A stretch of 64,000 nt of DNA from Klebsiella aerogenes KCTC 2190. Lineage in GTDB: Bacteria > Pseudomonadota > Gammaproteobacteria > Enterobacterales > Enterobacteriaceae. The stretch spans positions 1,240,001 to 1,304,000 of the forward strand of contig NC_015663.1 of NCBI RefSeq assembly GCF_000215745.1, given 5' to 3'. Shown here piece after piece: positions 48,291-58,575 of this stretch; position 1 is the stretch's first letter, and each line of letters begins with the position of its first letter. The notes under the pieces were generated by a model. That model did no database searches. It saw only the letters and a program-made list of their open reading frames with translations, and was not told where the DNA came from. The translations under genes and the position numbers were made by a program.

Positions 48291-48306
48291 TGTGATCAAA
48301 ATCACA
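48291..48306 (+). promoter_or_regulatory. CRP box 4 upstream of mtlA
   Basis: TGTGA-TCAAAA-TCACA is a perfect core match, centred 44 bases after box 3, about 150 bases before the mtlA ATG. Confidence 0.85.
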
Positions 48307-48451
48307 TAAAAAGCCGCTCGCTGGACAGCTTAACGATTCAGTGCCAGATTTCGCACTATCAATCAGGGTCCGGCTACCTCTGCCGCCACATTAACAACAA
48401 ACCTCGGGCGTTCAGCCTGCGCGATAAGCAAAACAGAAGAAGGGGTGTTTT

Positions 48452-50362
48452 ATGTCATCCGATATCAAGATCAAGGTGCAAAGCTTTGGTCGTTTCCTCA
48501 GCAATATGGTGATGCCGAATATCGGCGCGTTTATCGCGTGGGGGATTATCACCGCGTTATTTATCCCAACAGGGTGGTTGCCGAACGAGACGCTGGCGAA
48601 GCTGGTCGGCCCGATGATCACCTACCTGCTGCCGCTACTGATCGGTTATACCGGCGGTAAGTTGGTTGGCGGTGAACGCGGCGGCGTCGTCGGCGCTATC
48701 ACCACCATGGGCGTTATCGTCGGCGCGGATATGCCGATGTTCCTCGGCTCAATGATCGCCGGCCCGCTCGGTGGCTACTGCATTAAGAAATTTGACGCCT
48801 GGGTAGACGGTAAGATCAAATCCGGTTTCGAAATGCTGGTGAATAACTTCTCCGCCGGCATCATCGGGATGATCCTTGCCATTCTGGCGTTCCTCGGCAT
48901 CGGCCCGGCGGTTGAAGTGCTGTCAAAACTGCTGGCGGCTGGCGTTAACTTCATGGTGGCGCACGACATGCTGCCGCTGGCGTCTATCTTTGTTGAACCG
49001 GCGAAAATCCTGTTCCTCAATAACGCGATTAACCACGGTATCTTCTCGCCGCTGGGTATTCAGCAGTCCCATGAGCTTGGCAAATCCATCTTCTTCCTGA
49101 TTGAAGCTAACCCGGGTCCGGGGATGGGCGTTCTGCTGGCGTACATGTTCTTTGGCCGCGGCAGCGCGAAGCAGTCTGCGGGCGGTGCGGCAATCATCCA
49201 CTTCCTGGGCGGTATCCACGAAATTTACTTCCCGTACGTGCTGATGAACCCGCGTCTGATTCTGGCCGTTATCCTCGGCGGTATGACCGGTGTCTTCACC
49301 CTGACTATCCTCAACGGCGGCCTGGTTTCCCCGGCTTCCCCGGGTTCCATTCTGGCGGTACTGGCGATGACGCCAAAAGGCGCCTACTTCGCTAACATCG
49401 CGGCCATTATTGCGGCGATGGCGGTCTCCTTTATTGTCTCCGCCATCCTGCTGAAAACCAGCAAAGTGAAAGAAGAAGACGATATCGAAGCCGCAACCCG
49501 TCGCATGCACGACATGAAAGCCGAGTCCAAAGGCGCGGCGACGCCGTTGGCGGCGGGCGACGTGGCTAACGACCTTAGCCACGTGCGTAAAATCATCGTT
49601 GCCTGCGACGCCGGTATGGGTTCCAGCGCCATGGGCGCCGGGGTACTGCGTAAGAAAGTCCAGGATGCCGGACTGAGCAATATCTCTGTCACTAACAGCG
49701 CGATTAACAACCTGCCGCCGGATGTCGACCTGGTGATCACCCACCGCGACCTGACCGAGCGCGCCATGCGCCAGGTACCGCAGGCACAGCATATTTCGCT
49801 GACCAACTTCCTCGACAGCGGTCTGTATACCAGCCTGACCGAGCGTCTGGTAGCGGCGCAGCGCCACATCGACAACGAAGTGAAAGTCACCGATAGCCTG
49901 AAAGATAGCTTTGATAATACTGACAAAAACCTGTTCCAGCTGGGTGCGGATAACATCTTCCTCGGGCGCAAAGCGGCGACCAAAGAAGAGGCCATTCGCT
50001 TCGCCGGTGAACAATTGGTGAAAGGCGGATACGTTGAGCCGGAATACGTGCAGGCGATGCTCGACCGCGAGAAGCTGACCTCAACCTATCTTGGCGAATC
50101 TATCGCGGTACCGCACGGTACCATTGAAGCGAAAGACCGGGTACTGAAAACCGGCGTCGTCTTCTGCCAGTATCCGGAAGGCGTGCGCTTCGGCGAAGAA
50201 GAAGATGAAGTCGCGCGTCTGGTCATCGGTATCGCCGCCCGCAACAACGAACACATTCACGTTATCACCAGCCTGACCAACGCACTGGATGATGAAACCG
50301 TGATTGAGCGGCTGGCGAAAACCACCAGCGTCGAAGAAGTCCTATCGTTGCTGAATAAATAA
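48452..50362 (+). CDS. mtlA: MtlA, mannitol PTS permease EIICBA
   Basis: A 636-residue fused phosphotransferase that imports D-mannitol as mannitol 1-phosphate. The IIC membrane domain spans about 1-335 and has the GGIHEIYFPYV loop (253-263). The IIB domain carries phospho-Cys385 in VACDAGMGSSAMGA. The IIA domain carries phospho-His555 in AVPHGTIEA. The E. coli protein is one residue longer. It is first of mtlADR, behind four CRP boxes that give catabolite control. Confidence 0.97.
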   Translation: MSSDIKIKVQSFGRFLSNMVMPNIGAFIAWGIITALFIPTGWLPNETLAKLVGPMITYLLPLLIGYTGGKLVGGERGGVVGAITTMGVIVGADMPMFLGSMIAGPLGGYCIKKFDAWVDGKIKSGFEMLVNNFSAGIIGMILAILAFLGIGPAVEVLSKLLAAGVNFMVAHDMLPLASIFVEPAKILFLNNAINHGIFSPLGIQQSHELGKSIFFLIEANPGPGMGVLLAYMFFGRGSAKQSAGGAAIIHFLGGIHEIYFPYVLMNPRLILAVILGGMTGVFTLTILNGGLVSPASPGSILAVLAMTPKGAYFANIAAIIAAMAVSFIVSAILLKTSKVKEEDDIEAATRRMHDMKAESKGAATPLAAGDVANDLSHVRKIIVACDAGMGSSAMGAGVLRKKVQDAGLSNISVTNSAINNLPPDVDLVITHRDLTERAMRQVPQAQHISLTNFLDSGLYTSLTERLVAAQRHIDNEVKVTDSLKDSFDNTDKNLFQLGADNIFLGRKAATKEEAIRFAGEQLVKGGYVEPEYVQAMLDREKLTSTYLGESIAVPHGTIEAKDRVLKTGVVFCQYPEGVRFGEEEDEVARLVIGIAARNNEHIHVITSLTNALDDETVIERLAKTTSVEEVLSLLNK

Positions 50363-50377
50363 CCACAACGCTCCATA

Positions 50378-50424
50378 CCCTCTCCCTTTGGGAGAGGGTT
50401 GGGGTGAGGGAAAAGCCTCACCCC
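50378..50424. repeat. Double palindromic element between mtlA and mtlD
   Basis: Two hairpins stand in tandem: CCCTCTCCC-TTT-GGGAGAGGG (50378-50398) and GGGGTGAGG..CCTCACCCC (50401-50424). The same CTCTCCC/GGGAGAGGG-GGGGTGAGGG pattern recurs at 56993-57073. It lies inside the mtl operon, where it may stabilise mtlA mRNA or reduce mtlD expression. Confidence 0.75.
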
Positions 50425-50463
50425 AGCCCTCTCAGGTAAAAACATTAATTGAAGGTTAATACT

Positions 50464-51612
50464 ATGAAAGCATTACATTTTGGCGCAGGTAATATCGGAC
50501 GTGGCTTCATTGGCAAACTGCTGGCTGACGCCGGTATCTCCCTTACGTTCGCCGATGTTAATCAGGTGGTCCTTGATGCCCTGAATGCCCGTCATAGCTA
50601 TCAGGTCCACGTGGTGGGTGAAAACGAACAGGTTGATACCGTCTCCGGCGTGAATGCCGTCAGCAGCATTGGCGATGAGGTGGTGGATCTGATCGCCGAT
50701 GTCGACCTGGTGACCACCGCGGTCGGCCCCGTCGTTCTGGAGCGTATCGCCCCTGCCATCGCCAAAGGCCTGGTGAAACGTAAAGCGCAGGGTATTGAAC
50801 GCCCGCTGAATATCATCGCCTGCGAAAACATGGTACGCGGCACCAGCCAGCTGAAAGGCCATGTGTTTAACGCGCTGGCGGAAGAGGACAAAGCGTGGGT
50901 TGAAGCGCATATCGGCTTCGTCGACTCCGCCGTAGACCGCATCGTGCCGCCGTCGGCTTCCGCCACCCACGATCCGCTGGAAGTCACCGTTGAAACCTTC
51001 AGCGAATGGATTGTGGATAAAACCCAGTTTAAGGGCGAGCTGCCGAACATCCCAGGAATGGAATTAACCGATAACCTGATGGCATTTGTCGAGCGTAAGC
51101 TATTCACCTTAAACACCGGGCATGCTATAACCGCCTACCTCGGGAAACTGGCGGGCCATCAAACGATTCGCGACGCGATTCTCGATGAGCACATTCGCGC
51201 CGTCGTGAAAGGCGCAATGGAAGAGAGCGGCGCGGTGCTGATTAAACGCTACAGCTTTGATGCGCAGAAACACGCGGCTTATATCCAGAAGATCCTCGGT
51301 CGCTTTGAGAACCCGTATCTGAAAGATGATGTGGAGCGCGTCGGCCGCCAGCCGCTGCGTAAATTGAGCGCGGGCGATCGTTTGATCAAGCCGCTGCTTG
51401 GCACGCTGGAATACGGCCTGCCGCACCGGAACCTGGTAAAAGGGATTGCCGCGGCCATGCATTTCCGCAGCGAAGACGATCCGCAGGCTCAGGAACTGGC
51501 GGCGCTGATTGCCGAAAAAGGGCCACAGGCCGCGCTGGCGCAGATTTCCGGTCTGGATGCGGCAAGCGCTGTAGTGGCGGAAGCCGTTAACGACTACAAC
51601 GCGGTAAAATGA
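50464..51612 (+). CDS. mtlD: MtlD, mannitol-1-phosphate 5-dehydrogenase
   Basis: A 382-residue NAD-dependent polyol dehydrogenase that converts mannitol 1-phosphate to fructose 6-phosphate. The NAD site is [13 protein letters not shown] at the N-terminus; the catalytic segment of the long-chain family is seen around [23 protein letters not shown] 50464 follows GAAGGTTAAT and gives the E. coli length; an in-frame start five codons earlier is less likely. Its stop overlaps the mtlR start. Confidence 0.96.
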   Translation: MKALHFGAGNIGRGFIGKLLADAGISLTFADVNQVVLDALNARHSYQVHVVGENEQVDTVSGVNAVSSIGDEVVDLIADVDLVTTAVGPVVLERIAPAIAKGLVKRKAQGIERPLNIIACENMVRGTSQLKGHVFNALAEEDKAWVEAHIGFVDSAVDRIVPPSASATHDPLEVTVETFSEWIVDKTQFKGELPNIPGMELTDNLMAFVERKLFTLNTGHAITAYLGKLAGHQTIRDAILDEHIRAVVKGAMEESGAVLIKRYSFDAQKHAAYIQKILGRFENPYLKDDVERVGRQPLRKLSAGDRLIKPLLGTLEYGLPHRNLVKGIAAAMHFRSEDDPQAQELAALIAEKGPQAALAQISGLDAASAVVAEAVNDYNAVK

Positions 51613-52208
51613 TGTACAACCTGGCGCGGCCGATGCCGCGCCCAATACCACTCCTGTCAGATATGCAGGCAATAATGGAAGAAACACAGGCATTTGAAAA
51701 CCGCGTACTTGAGCGTTTAAATGCTGGTAAGACCGTAAGAAGTTTCCTGATAGCCGCCGTCGAACTCCTGACGGAGGCGGTCAATATTCTGGTGCTTCAG
51801 GTATTCCGCAAAGACGATTACGCGGTGAAATACGCAGTGGAGCCATTGCTGGAGGGCAGTGGGCCGCTGGGCGATCTTTCCGTACGCCTGAAGCTTATCT
51901 ACGGCCTTGGGGTGATAAGCCGCGCCGAATACGAAGATGCCGAGCTATTGATGGCCTTGCGTGAAGAGCTCAATCATGACGGCAATGAGTACGCTTTCAC
52001 CGACGATGAAATTCTCGGGCCGTTAGGCGAGCTGCACTGCGTCGCCGCGCTTCCGCCAACGCCGCTGTTTGATGAGAGCGATAAGGAACTGCTGGCAATG
52101 CAGAAACTGCGCTACCAGCAGATGGTACGTTCTACAATGGTGTTGTCTCTGACTGAGCTGATTTCCCGAATCAGCTTAAAAAAAGCCTTCCAGAAATCAA
52201 CGCTCTGA
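51609..52208 (+). CDS. mtlR: MtlR, mannitol operon repressor
   Basis: A 199-residue all-helical protein of the MtlR/YggD family, matching E. coli MtlR from [32 protein letters not shown] onward. MtlR represses mtlADR in E. coli but has no evident DNA-binding domain, and may act through a partner. The ATG at 51609 overlaps the mtlD TGA; a second ATG follows at once. It overlaps yibT at the 3' ends by 12 bases. Confidence 0.94.
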   Translation: MMYNLARPMPRPIPLLSDMQAIMEETQAFENRVLERLNAGKTVRSFLIAAVELLTEAVNILVLQVFRKDDYAVKYAVEPLLEGSGPLGDLSVRLKLIYGLGVISRAEYEDAELLMALREELNHDGNEYAFTDDEILGPLGELHCVAALPPTPLFDESDKELLAMQKLRYQQMVRSTMVLSLTELISRISLKKAFQKSTL

Positions 52209-52421
52209 CTCCGCTTCTTGCTGGTCGCACGTCGGCCGGTACAGCTGCCGGTAATACTCCAGACGACTCAGAAATAGCGCTTTTTTATCCTCAGGAATAT
52301 CGCGCGGTATCCGCTGTAAACGCGGGCATTTTTTCAGATATTCCATAAACGCCTGGCTCGAGGCCATGAAATCTACCGTTTTATCGATGATACGTGGTAC
52401 GCCGTCGCCGATTTTCGCCAT
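52197..52421 (-). CDS. yibT: YibT, small conserved protein
   Basis: A 74-residue soluble protein matching E. coli YibT ([32 protein letters not shown]). The ATG 52421 follows AGAGGAGAGCG. It is convergent with and overlaps mtlR. In E. coli and Salmonella yibT is an inducible small gene of unknown function. Confidence 0.85.
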   Translation of the reverse strand: MAKIGDGVPRIIDKTVDFMASSQAFMEYLKKCPRLQRIPRDIPEDKKALFLSRLEYYRQLYRPTCDQQEAESER

Positions 52422-52696
52422 CACGCTCTCCTCTGTTCAGGGGGATCTGATTAAGGATTGGCGAAAAAAAGGGAGCAAGTTGAGGAAAACGTGCTGAATG
52501 GTCGTCAGGCTTCACAAAAATGATAAACAGCTTAATTAAAATTACAATATCGCTACTATTCAGATAGTTATAATATATCAGGTCTCATGCTTACGGCGGT
52601 GAAGCCACGAGTATTTCGATAAAAAACTATCAACAAAGGCCCGCCCGGCCCATACTATGTAACGTCGAAGCCCCTTTATTCACAGATAAAATTACC

Positions 52697-53059
52697 ATGA
52701 AAGAAGTCGAAAAGAATGAAATCAAGCGTTTGAGCGACCGTCTCGACGCCATCCGCCACCAGCAGGCCGACCTGTCGCTGGTCGAAGCCGCCGATAAATA
52801 CGCGGAGCTGGAAAAAGAAAAGGCGACCCTGGAAACGGAAATCGAACGCCTGCGTTCCGTTCAGTCGCAGAAGCTGAGCAAAGAAGCGCAGAAACTGATG
52901 AGCATGCCGCACCGTCGCGCCATCACCAAAAAAGAGCAGGCCGATATGGGCAAGCTGAAGAAAAGCGTGCGCGGACTGGTTGTCGTCCATCCGATGACCG
53001 CGCTGGGCCGTGAAATGGGCCTTAAAGAGATGACCGGCTTCGCGAAGAGCGAGTTTTAA
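52697..53059 (+). CDS. yibL: YibL, DUF2810 ribosome-associated protein
   Basis: A 120-residue, highly charged protein. The first half is a coiled coil ([19 protein letters not shown], then [20 protein letters not shown]) and the second half is basic ([21 protein letters not shown]). It matches E. coli YibL, which co-purifies with ribosomes; the molecular role is unknown. Confidence 0.9.
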   Translation: MKEVEKNEIKRLSDRLDAIRHQQADLSLVEAADKYAELEKEKATLETEIERLRSVQSQKLSKEAQKLMSMPHRRAITKKEQADMGKLKKSVRGLVVVHPMTALGREMGLKEMTGFAKSEF

Positions 53060-53070
53060 TCTTTTGCCGC

Positions 53071-53121
53071 TGTGAGTTTGTCGTCTTTTACCCGGTAGCC
53101 CTACCGGGCCGTGAACTCACA
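53071..53121 (+). terminator. Nested hairpin after yibL
   Basis: An inner stem CCCGGTAG/CTACCGGG (53091-53108) sits inside an outer stem TGTGAGTT/AACTCACA (53071-53121). It lies 12 bases after the yibL stop and probably ends its transcript, though no T run follows. Confidence 0.6.
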
Positions 53122-53143
53122 GCCAATTTCCCCTTCCCCGCCA

Positions 53144-53160
53144 AATTGGCCCAACCAATT
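53144..53160 (+). promoter_or_regulatory. LldR operator O1 candidate
   Basis: AATTGGCCCAACCAATT is a near-perfect palindrome and matches the E. coli LldR site AATTGGCCCTACCAATT at 16 of 17 bases. It lies about 200 bases before the lldP ATG. Confidence 0.85.
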
Positions 53161-53268
53161 ATTTCTTAAACCGTCAATCGGTTCACATATCCATCAATTT
53201 GCATCACAAACGCGTTGCCATGCCATAACATTTGGTTAACCATCAATTGTCGTTAACCCTACAATCGC

Positions 53269-53286
53269 AATTTGGCTGGGCCAATT
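53269..53286 (-). promoter_or_regulatory. LldR operator O2 candidate
   Basis: On the minus strand AATTGGCCCAGCCAAATT shares the AATTGGCCC-N-CCAA pattern with O1. The centres are about 125 bases apart, as for the pair of operators flanking the E. coli lld promoter, which suggests a repression loop lifted by L-lactate. Confidence 0.8.
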
Positions 53287-53358
53287 TTACAAACAGTGTG
53301 ATCGGCAATGGGCGCAGACCCAACCTGATGCACTGGATGTGGCCCGATGGAGACCTGC

Positions 53359-55014
53359 ATGAACCTCTGGCAACAAAATTACGATCCGGCTGGTAATATC
53401 TGGCTATCGAGCCTTATCGCCTCACTGCCGATTCTGTTTTTCTTTTTCGCCCTGATTAAGCTCAAGCTTAAAGGCTATATCGCCGCCACCTGGACCGTAG
53501 CCATCGCGCTGCTTGTCGCCCTGCTGTTCTATAAAATGCCGGTCGACCGCGCCTTATCGTCGGTGGTATACGGCTTCTTCTACGGCCTGTGGCCTATCGC
53601 GTGGATTATCATCGCCGCGGTCTTCGTCTATAAAATCTCGGTGAAGACCGGGCAGTTCGACATTATCCGCTCGTCGATTCTTTCGATTACACCGGACCAG
53701 CGCCTGCAGATGCTGATTGTCGGCTTCTCCTTCGGCGCCTTCCTCGAAGGGGCCGCCGGTTTCGGCGCGCCGGTGGCGATCACCGCCGCGCTGCTGGTCG
53801 GGCTCGGCTTCAATCCGCTATACGCCGCCGGACTGTGCCTGATTGTTAACACCGCGCCGGTGGCCTTCGGCGCCATGGGGATCCCGATTCTGGTCGCCGG
53901 CCAGGTGACCGGCATCGATAGCTTCGCCATCGGCCAGATGGTTGGCCGCCAACTGCCGTTCCTGACCATTATCGTGCTGTTCTGGATCATGGCGATTATG
54001 GACGGCTGGCGCGGGGTGAAAGAGACGTGGCCTGCGGTGATGGTCGCAGGCGGCTCGTTCGCTATCGCGCAGTACCTCAGCTCTAACTTCCTCGGCCCGG
54101 AACTGCCGGACATCATCTCTTCGCTGGTGTCGCTGGTATGCCTGACGCTGTTCCTCAAGCGCTGGCAGCCGGTACGTATCTTCCGCTTTGGCGATATGGG
54201 CGCCGCGCAGGTTGATCAAACGCTGGCGCGCACGCATTACACCGCCGGTCAGGTCATTCGCGCCTGGTCGCCGTTCCTGTTCCTCACCGCCACCGTCACC
54301 CTGTGGAGCGTACCGCCGTTTAAAGCGCTGTTTGCGCCGGGCGGGGCGATGTATGACTTCGTGGTTAACATCCCGGTACCGTTCCTCGACAAAATGGTCG
54401 CCCGTATGCCGCCGGTGGTAAGCGCCGCGACGCCGTACGCCGCGGTGTATAAATTCGACTGGCTGTCGGCGACCGGCACCGCCATTCTGTTCGCCGCTAT
54501 ACTGTCTATCGTCTGGCTGCGTATGAAGCCAAAGGATGCGCTGACCACTTTCGCCGGGACGTTGAAAGAGCTGGCGCTGCCGATTTACTCCATCGGCATG
54601 GTGCTGGCGTTCGCCTTTATTTCAAACTACTCCGGGCTGTCATCGACGCTGGCGTTGGCGCTGGCGCATACCGGCCACGCGTTTACCTTCTTCTCGCCGT
54701 TCCTCGGCTGGCTGGGGGTTTTCCTGACCGGTTCGGATACCTCGTCTAACGCGCTGTTCGCCGCGCTGCAGGCGACGGCAGCCCAGCAAATCGGCGTCTC
54801 CGATATTCTGCTGGTCGCCGCGAATACCACCGGTGGGGTGACAGGCAAGATGATTTCGCCCCAGTCGATCGCCATTGCCTGCGCCGCGGTAGGCCTGGTG
54901 GGTAAAGAGTCGGACCTGTTCCGCTTTACCGTCAAGCACAGCCTGATATTCACCTGCATGGTGGGCCTGATTACCACCCTGCAGGCTTATGTCTTAACCT
55001 GGATGATTCCGTGA
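53359..55014 (+). CDS. lldP: LldP, L-lactate permease
   Basis: A 551-residue LctP-family H+ symporter with about 12-14 membrane segments, matching E. coli LldP ([57 protein letters not shown]). It imports L-lactate, D-lactate and glycolate. ATG 53359 follows GGAGACCTGC and gives the family length; an ATG four codons earlier overlaps that ribosome site. First gene of lldPRD. Confidence 0.96.
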   Translation: MNLWQQNYDPAGNIWLSSLIASLPILFFFFALIKLKLKGYIAATWTVAIALLVALLFYKMPVDRALSSVVYGFFYGLWPIAWIIIAAVFVYKISVKTGQFDIIRSSILSITPDQRLQMLIVGFSFGAFLEGAAGFGAPVAITAALLVGLGFNPLYAAGLCLIVNTAPVAFGAMGIPILVAGQVTGIDSFAIGQMVGRQLPFLTIIVLFWIMAIMDGWRGVKETWPAVMVAGGSFAIAQYLSSNFLGPELPDIISSLVSLVCLTLFLKRWQPVRIFRFGDMGAAQVDQTLARTHYTAGQVIRAWSPFLFLTATVTLWSVPPFKALFAPGGAMYDFVVNIPVPFLDKMVARMPPVVSAATPYAAVYKFDWLSATGTAILFAAILSIVWLRMKPKDALTTFAGTLKELALPIYSIGMVLAFAFISNYSGLSSTLALALAHTGHAFTFFSPFLGWLGVFLTGSDTSSNALFAALQATAAQQIGVSDILLVAANTTGGVTGKMISPQSIAIACAAVGLVGKESDLFRFTVKHSLIFTCMVGLITTLQAYVLTWMIP

Positions 55015-55784
55015 AAGTGATGCCAAAACGCCTGGCTGACGACGTCGCAAATCGCGTCCGGGCGCTGATAGAAGAACAACAGCTGGAGGCGGGCATGCGT
55101 TTGCCCGCCGAGCGCCAGCTTGCCGTCCAGCTCGGTGTTTCACGCAATTCGCTGCGTGAAGCGCTGGCGATGCTGGTCAACGAAGGGGTGCTGCTTAGCC
55201 GTCGCGGCGGCGGCACCTTCGTGCGCTGGCAGCACGAGCCCTGGTCGGAGCAAAACATCGTCCAGCCGCTGAAAACGCTGCTCGCCGACGACCCCGACTA
55301 CAGTTTTGATATTCTCGAAGCCCGCCACGCTATTGAAGCCAGCACCGCCTGGCATGCGGCGATGCGGGCCACCGACGCCGAAAAAGAAAAAATCCGCCTC
55401 TGTTTTGAAGCCACCCTCAGCGATGACCCGGATCTCGCCTCACAGGCGGATGTTCGCTTCCACCTGGCGATCGCTGAAGCCTCACATAATGTGGTGCTGC
55501 TGCAAACCATGCGCGGTTTCTTCGAGCTTCTGCAATCCTCAGTGAAGCAGAGCCGCCAGCGCATGTATCTGGTGCCGCCGGTGTTCGCGCGTCTGACCGA
55601 ACAACATCAGGCGGTAATGGAAGCGATCTTCGCCGGCGACGCGGAAGGCGCCCGCCAGGCGATGATGGCCCACCTCGGTTTTGTCCACGCCACCATTAAA
55701 CGTTTTGATGAAGACCAGGCCCGCCAGGCGCGTATTACCCGCCTGCCCGGTGACCACAATGAAAATTCCAGGGAGAACTCGTGA
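55011..55784 (+). CDS. lldR: LldR, GntR/FadR-family regulator of L-lactate use
   Basis: A 257-residue regulator with an N-terminal winged helix ([42 protein letters not shown]) and a C-terminal FCD domain ([29 protein letters not shown]). It represses lldPRD without L-lactate and can activate with it. The start is GTG 55011 within lldP (GTGA overlap), in register with the E. coli MIVLPRRL. It overlaps lldD by four bases at the end. Confidence 0.95.
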   Translation: MKVMPKRLADDVANRVRALIEEQQLEAGMRLPAERQLAVQLGVSRNSLREALAMLVNEGVLLSRRGGGTFVRWQHEPWSEQNIVQPLKTLLADDPDYSFDILEARHAIEASTAWHAAMRATDAEKEKIRLCFEATLSDDPDLASQADVRFHLAIAEASHNVVLLQTMRGFFELLQSSVKQSRQRMYLVPPVFARLTEQHQAVMEAIFAGDAEGARQAMMAHLGFVHATIKRFDEDQARQARITRLPGDHNENSRENS

Positions 55785-56968
55785 TGATTATTTCCGCCGC
55801 CAGCGACTATCGCGCCGCCGCACAGCGTATCCTGCCACCATTTCTGTTCCACTATATCGACGGCGGCGCCTACGCCGAACATACCCTGCGCCGCAACGTT
55901 GAAGACCTCTCCGACGTGGCGCTACGCCAGCGCATTCTGCGCAATATGTCGGATCTGAGCCTGGAAACCACGTTATTCAACGAAAAGCTGGCGATGCCAA
56001 CGGCGCTGGCGCCGGTCGGGCTGTGCGGCATGTACGCGCGCCGCGGCGAAGTGCAGGCAGCGGGCGCGGCGGACGACAAAGGCATCCCGTTTACCCTCTC
56101 TACCGTTTCCGTTTGCCCGATTGAAGAGGTCGCCCCGACCATCAAACGCCCGATGTGGTTCCAGCTGTATGTCCTGCGCGATCGCGGATTTATGCGCAAT
56201 GCGCTGGAGCGCGCCAAAGCCGCAGGCTGCTCCACGCTGGTCTTTACCGTGGATATGCCGACCCCCGGCGCGCGCTATCGCGACGCCCATTCTGGCATGA
56301 GCGGCCCAAACGCCGCCATGCGCCGCTACTGGCAGGCCGTCACTCATCCGCAGTGGGCATGGGACGTCGGTCTCAACGGCCGCCCGCACGACCTGGGCAA
56401 TATCTCCGCCTACCTCGGCAAACCGACCGGGCTTGAGGATTACATCGGCTGGCTGGCGAATAATTTCGATCCGTCGATTTCATGGAAAGACCTGGAGTGG
56501 ATCCGCGACTTCTGGGACGGCCCAATGGTGATCAAAGGGATCCTCGACCCGGAGGACGCCCGCGATGCGGTGCGCTTCGGCGCTGACGGCATTGTCGTCT
56601 CCAACCACGGCGGCCGCCAGCTTGACGGCGTGCTCTCTTCCGCCCGCGCCCTGCCCGCCATTGCCGATGCGGTTAAAGGCGACATCACTATTCTCGCCGA
56701 CAGCGGTATCCGCAACGGTCTCGACGTGGTGCGGATGATCGCCCTGGGCGCCGACAGCGTGCTGCTGGGCCGCGCGTATCTGTACGCGCTGGCGACCCAC
56801 GGCAAGCAGGGGGTGGCGAATCTGCTCAACCTTATCGAGAAAGAGATGAAAGTGGCGATGACGCTGACCGGGGCGAAATCCATCAGCGAAATCAGCCGCG
56901 ATTCGCTGGTGCAGAATGCCGAAGCGCTGCAGACCTTCGATGCGCTCAAGCAGGGCAACGCCGCGTAA
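55781..56968 (+). CDS. lldD: LldD, FMN-dependent L-lactate dehydrogenase
   Basis: A 395-residue membrane-associated flavoenzyme that oxidises L-lactate to pyruvate and passes electrons to quinone. Family blocks are [33 protein letters not shown] (catalytic His) and [26 protein letters not shown] (FMN phosphate). It matches E. coli LldD closely. The ATG overlaps the lldR stop. It ends the operon before a palindromic repeat. Confidence 0.96.
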   Translation: MMIISAASDYRAAAQRILPPFLFHYIDGGAYAEHTLRRNVEDLSDVALRQRILRNMSDLSLETTLFNEKLAMPTALAPVGLCGMYARRGEVQAAGAADDKGIPFTLSTVSVCPIEEVAPTIKRPMWFQLYVLRDRGFMRNALERAKAAGCSTLVFTVDMPTPGARYRDAHSGMSGPNAAMRRYWQAVTHPQWAWDVGLNGRPHDLGNISAYLGKPTGLEDYIGWLANNFDPSISWKDLEWIRDFWDGPMVIKGILDPEDARDAVRFGADGIVVSNHGGRQLDGVLSSARALPAIADAVKGDITILADSGIRNGLDVVRMIALGADSVLLGRAYLYALATHGKQGVANLLNLIEKEMKVAMTLTGAKSISEISRDSLVQNAEALQTFDALKQGNAA

Positions 56969-56992
56969 TTCCCCGCGTTTTCCCTTACGCCG

Positions 56993-57073
56993 CCCCTCTC
57001 CCTCAGGGTGAGGGGCCCGTCCGGCTGGAATCGGTTTTCTCCTTCTCCCTCTGGGAGAGGGTCGGGGTGAGGG
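56993..57073. repeat. Palindromic intergenic element after lldD
   Basis: Two hairpins: CCCCTCTCCC..GGGTGAGGGG at 56993-57014 and CTCCCTCTGGGAGAGG at 57045-57061, followed by GGGGTGAGGG at 57064-57073. The second half is nearly the same as the element at 50378. It sits between lldD and trmL and could end lld transcription. Confidence 0.75.
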
Positions 57074-57119
57074 TTCAACAAATATCTGCTATTCTGCCAC
57101 CCGCAATTAAGGGGGCAGT

Positions 57120-57593
57120 ATGCTGAACATCGTGTTATTCGAACCAGAAATCCCGCCGAACACCGGCAATATCATCCGCCTGTGCGCCAACACCGGCTTC
57201 AATTTACATATCATTGAGCCGATGGGCTTTACCTGGGACGATAAACGTCTGAGACGCGCCGGGTTGGATTATCACGAGTTCACCGCCGTACAGCGCCACG
57301 CGGATTACGCGGCGTTTGTCGCCAGCGCGAAGCCGCAACGGTTGTTCGCCCTCACGACTAAAGGCACGCCCGCCCACAGCGCGGTAAGCTATCAGGATGG
57401 TGATTTCTTGATGTTTGGTCCGGAAACGCGCGGCCTGCCGGCCAGCATCCTCGATGCCCTGCCGGCGGAGCAAAAAATCCGTATTCCGATGATGCCGGAC
57501 AGCCGCAGCATGAACCTGTCAAACGCGGTGTCGGTGGTGGTGTATGAAGCCTGGCGTCAGTTGGGATACCCCGGCGCCGTGTTGCGCCGCTAA
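57120..57593 (+). CDS. trmL: TrmL, tRNA (cytidine/uridine-34 2'-O) methyltransferase
   Basis: A 157-residue SPOUT methyltransferase that modifies the wobble base of tRNA-Leu isoacceptors. The N-terminal [35 protein letters not shown] and the knot motif [26 protein letters not shown] are visible. It matches E. coli TrmL (YibK). It is followed by a REP palindrome and convergent cysE. Confidence 0.96.
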   Translation: MLNIVLFEPEIPPNTGNIIRLCANTGFNLHIIEPMGFTWDDKRLRRAGLDYHEFTAVQRHADYAAFVASAKPQRLFALTTKGTPAHSAVSYQDGDFLMFGPETRGLPASILDALPAEQKIRIPMMPDSRSMNLSNAVSVVVYEAWRQLGYPGAVLRR

Positions 57594-57604
57594 CCTGAGC
57601 GGTT

Positions 57605-57636
57605 CCCGGATTGCGGCGCGCTGCGCCTTATCCGGG
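57605..57636. repeat. REP palindrome between trmL and cysE
   Basis: CCCGGATTGCGGCGC and GCGCCTTATCCGGG form the classic REP pattern, including CTTATCCGGG. It lies in the gap between convergent genes, the usual place for REP units. Confidence 0.85.
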
Positions 57637-57673
57637 CTACTTTCTGAGCTTCGCGGCGGCAAATAGCAATAAA

Positions 57674-58495
57674 TCAAATCCCGTCGCCGTACTCGAAAGT
57701 ATGGTGAATCCCATTAAAATGCTGATCCATATCCATCGCTGGCTTGTCGCTCTCCGGCTTGCCGACGATGCGCGCCGGTACGCCTGCGGCGGTGGTATGC
57801 GGCGGCACAGGTTGTAGCACCACGGAACCGGCGCCAATCTTCGCCCCGCGCCCGACTTCGATATTGCCGAGGATCTTCGCCCCGGCGCCAATCATCACGC
57901 CTTCGCGAATTTTCGGGTGACGGTCGCCGCTGGTTTTACCGGTACCGCCGAGGGTCACAGACTGCAGGATGGATACGTCGTCTTCAATCACCGCCGTTTC
58001 ACCGACCACGATACCGGTGGCGTGGTCGAGCATGATCCCACGGCCAATCTTCGCCGCCGGATGAATATCGACCTGGAACGAGACGGAAACCTGGTTCTGC
58101 AGGAAAATAGCCAGCGCGCGGCGACCCTGATTCCACAGCCAGTGGCCGATACGATAGGCCTGCAGCGCATGGAAGCCTTTCAGGTACAACAGCGGCGTTG
58201 AGTATTTATCGACCGCAGGGTCACGGGTACGTACCGCCTGGATATCACAGGCGGCGGAAGCGATCATCTCCGGGTCTGCGGCATAAGCCTCTTCCACCAC
58301 TTCGCGAATAGCGATAGCAGGCATAATCGGCGAGGCCAGCTTATTCGCCAGCATATAGCTCAGGGCGCTGCCCAGATTTTCGTGCTTGAGTAGCGTTGCG
58401 TGGTAAAAACTGGCGAGCATCGGCTCACAGTCGGCCAAAGCCCGGGCTTCGGCTTTAATATTGTTCCAGACGATATCCAGTTCTTCACACGGCAT
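57674..58495 (-). CDS. cysE: CysE, serine O-acetyltransferase
   Basis: A 273-residue enzyme that makes O-acetylserine from serine and acetyl-CoA, the committed step of cysteine synthesis, feedback-inhibited by cysteine. An N-terminal helical domain precedes a left-handed beta-helix of hexapeptide repeats (about 140-250), with DHATGIVVGETA and GGTGKTSGDRHPKI in the active-site region. The C-terminal tail ending in Ile binds CysK. ATG 58495 follows GGAGTATGCA; the frame upstream reaches into gpsA but is not CysE sequence. Confidence 0.97.
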   Translation of the reverse strand: MPCEELDIVWNNIKAEARALADCEPMLASFYHATLLKHENLGSALSYMLANKLASPIMPAIAIREVVEEAYAADPEMIASAACDIQAVRTRDPAVDKYSTPLLYLKGFHALQAYRIGHWLWNQGRRALAIFLQNQVSVSFQVDIHPAAKIGRGIMLDHATGIVVGETAVIEDDVSILQSVTLGGTGKTSGDRHPKIREGVMIGAGAKILGNIEVGRGAKIGAGSVVLQPVPPHTTAAGVPARIVGKPESDKPAMDMDQHFNGIHHTFEYGDGI

Positions 58496-58575
58496 TGCAT
58501 ACTCCAGACGATAAGAATTATGACCGGTCAGTTCTTCGCTGACCGGGTCATACAGGTAACAGACTTTCCCTGCGG

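Larger units (their letters stand above)
47914..48451. other. Regulatory gap between yibI and mtlA
   Basis: This 538-base gap holds the yibI promoter on the left and the mtlA promoter region on the right. Four CRP boxes occur within 177 bases (48130-48306). I see no small gene. Confidence 0.65.
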
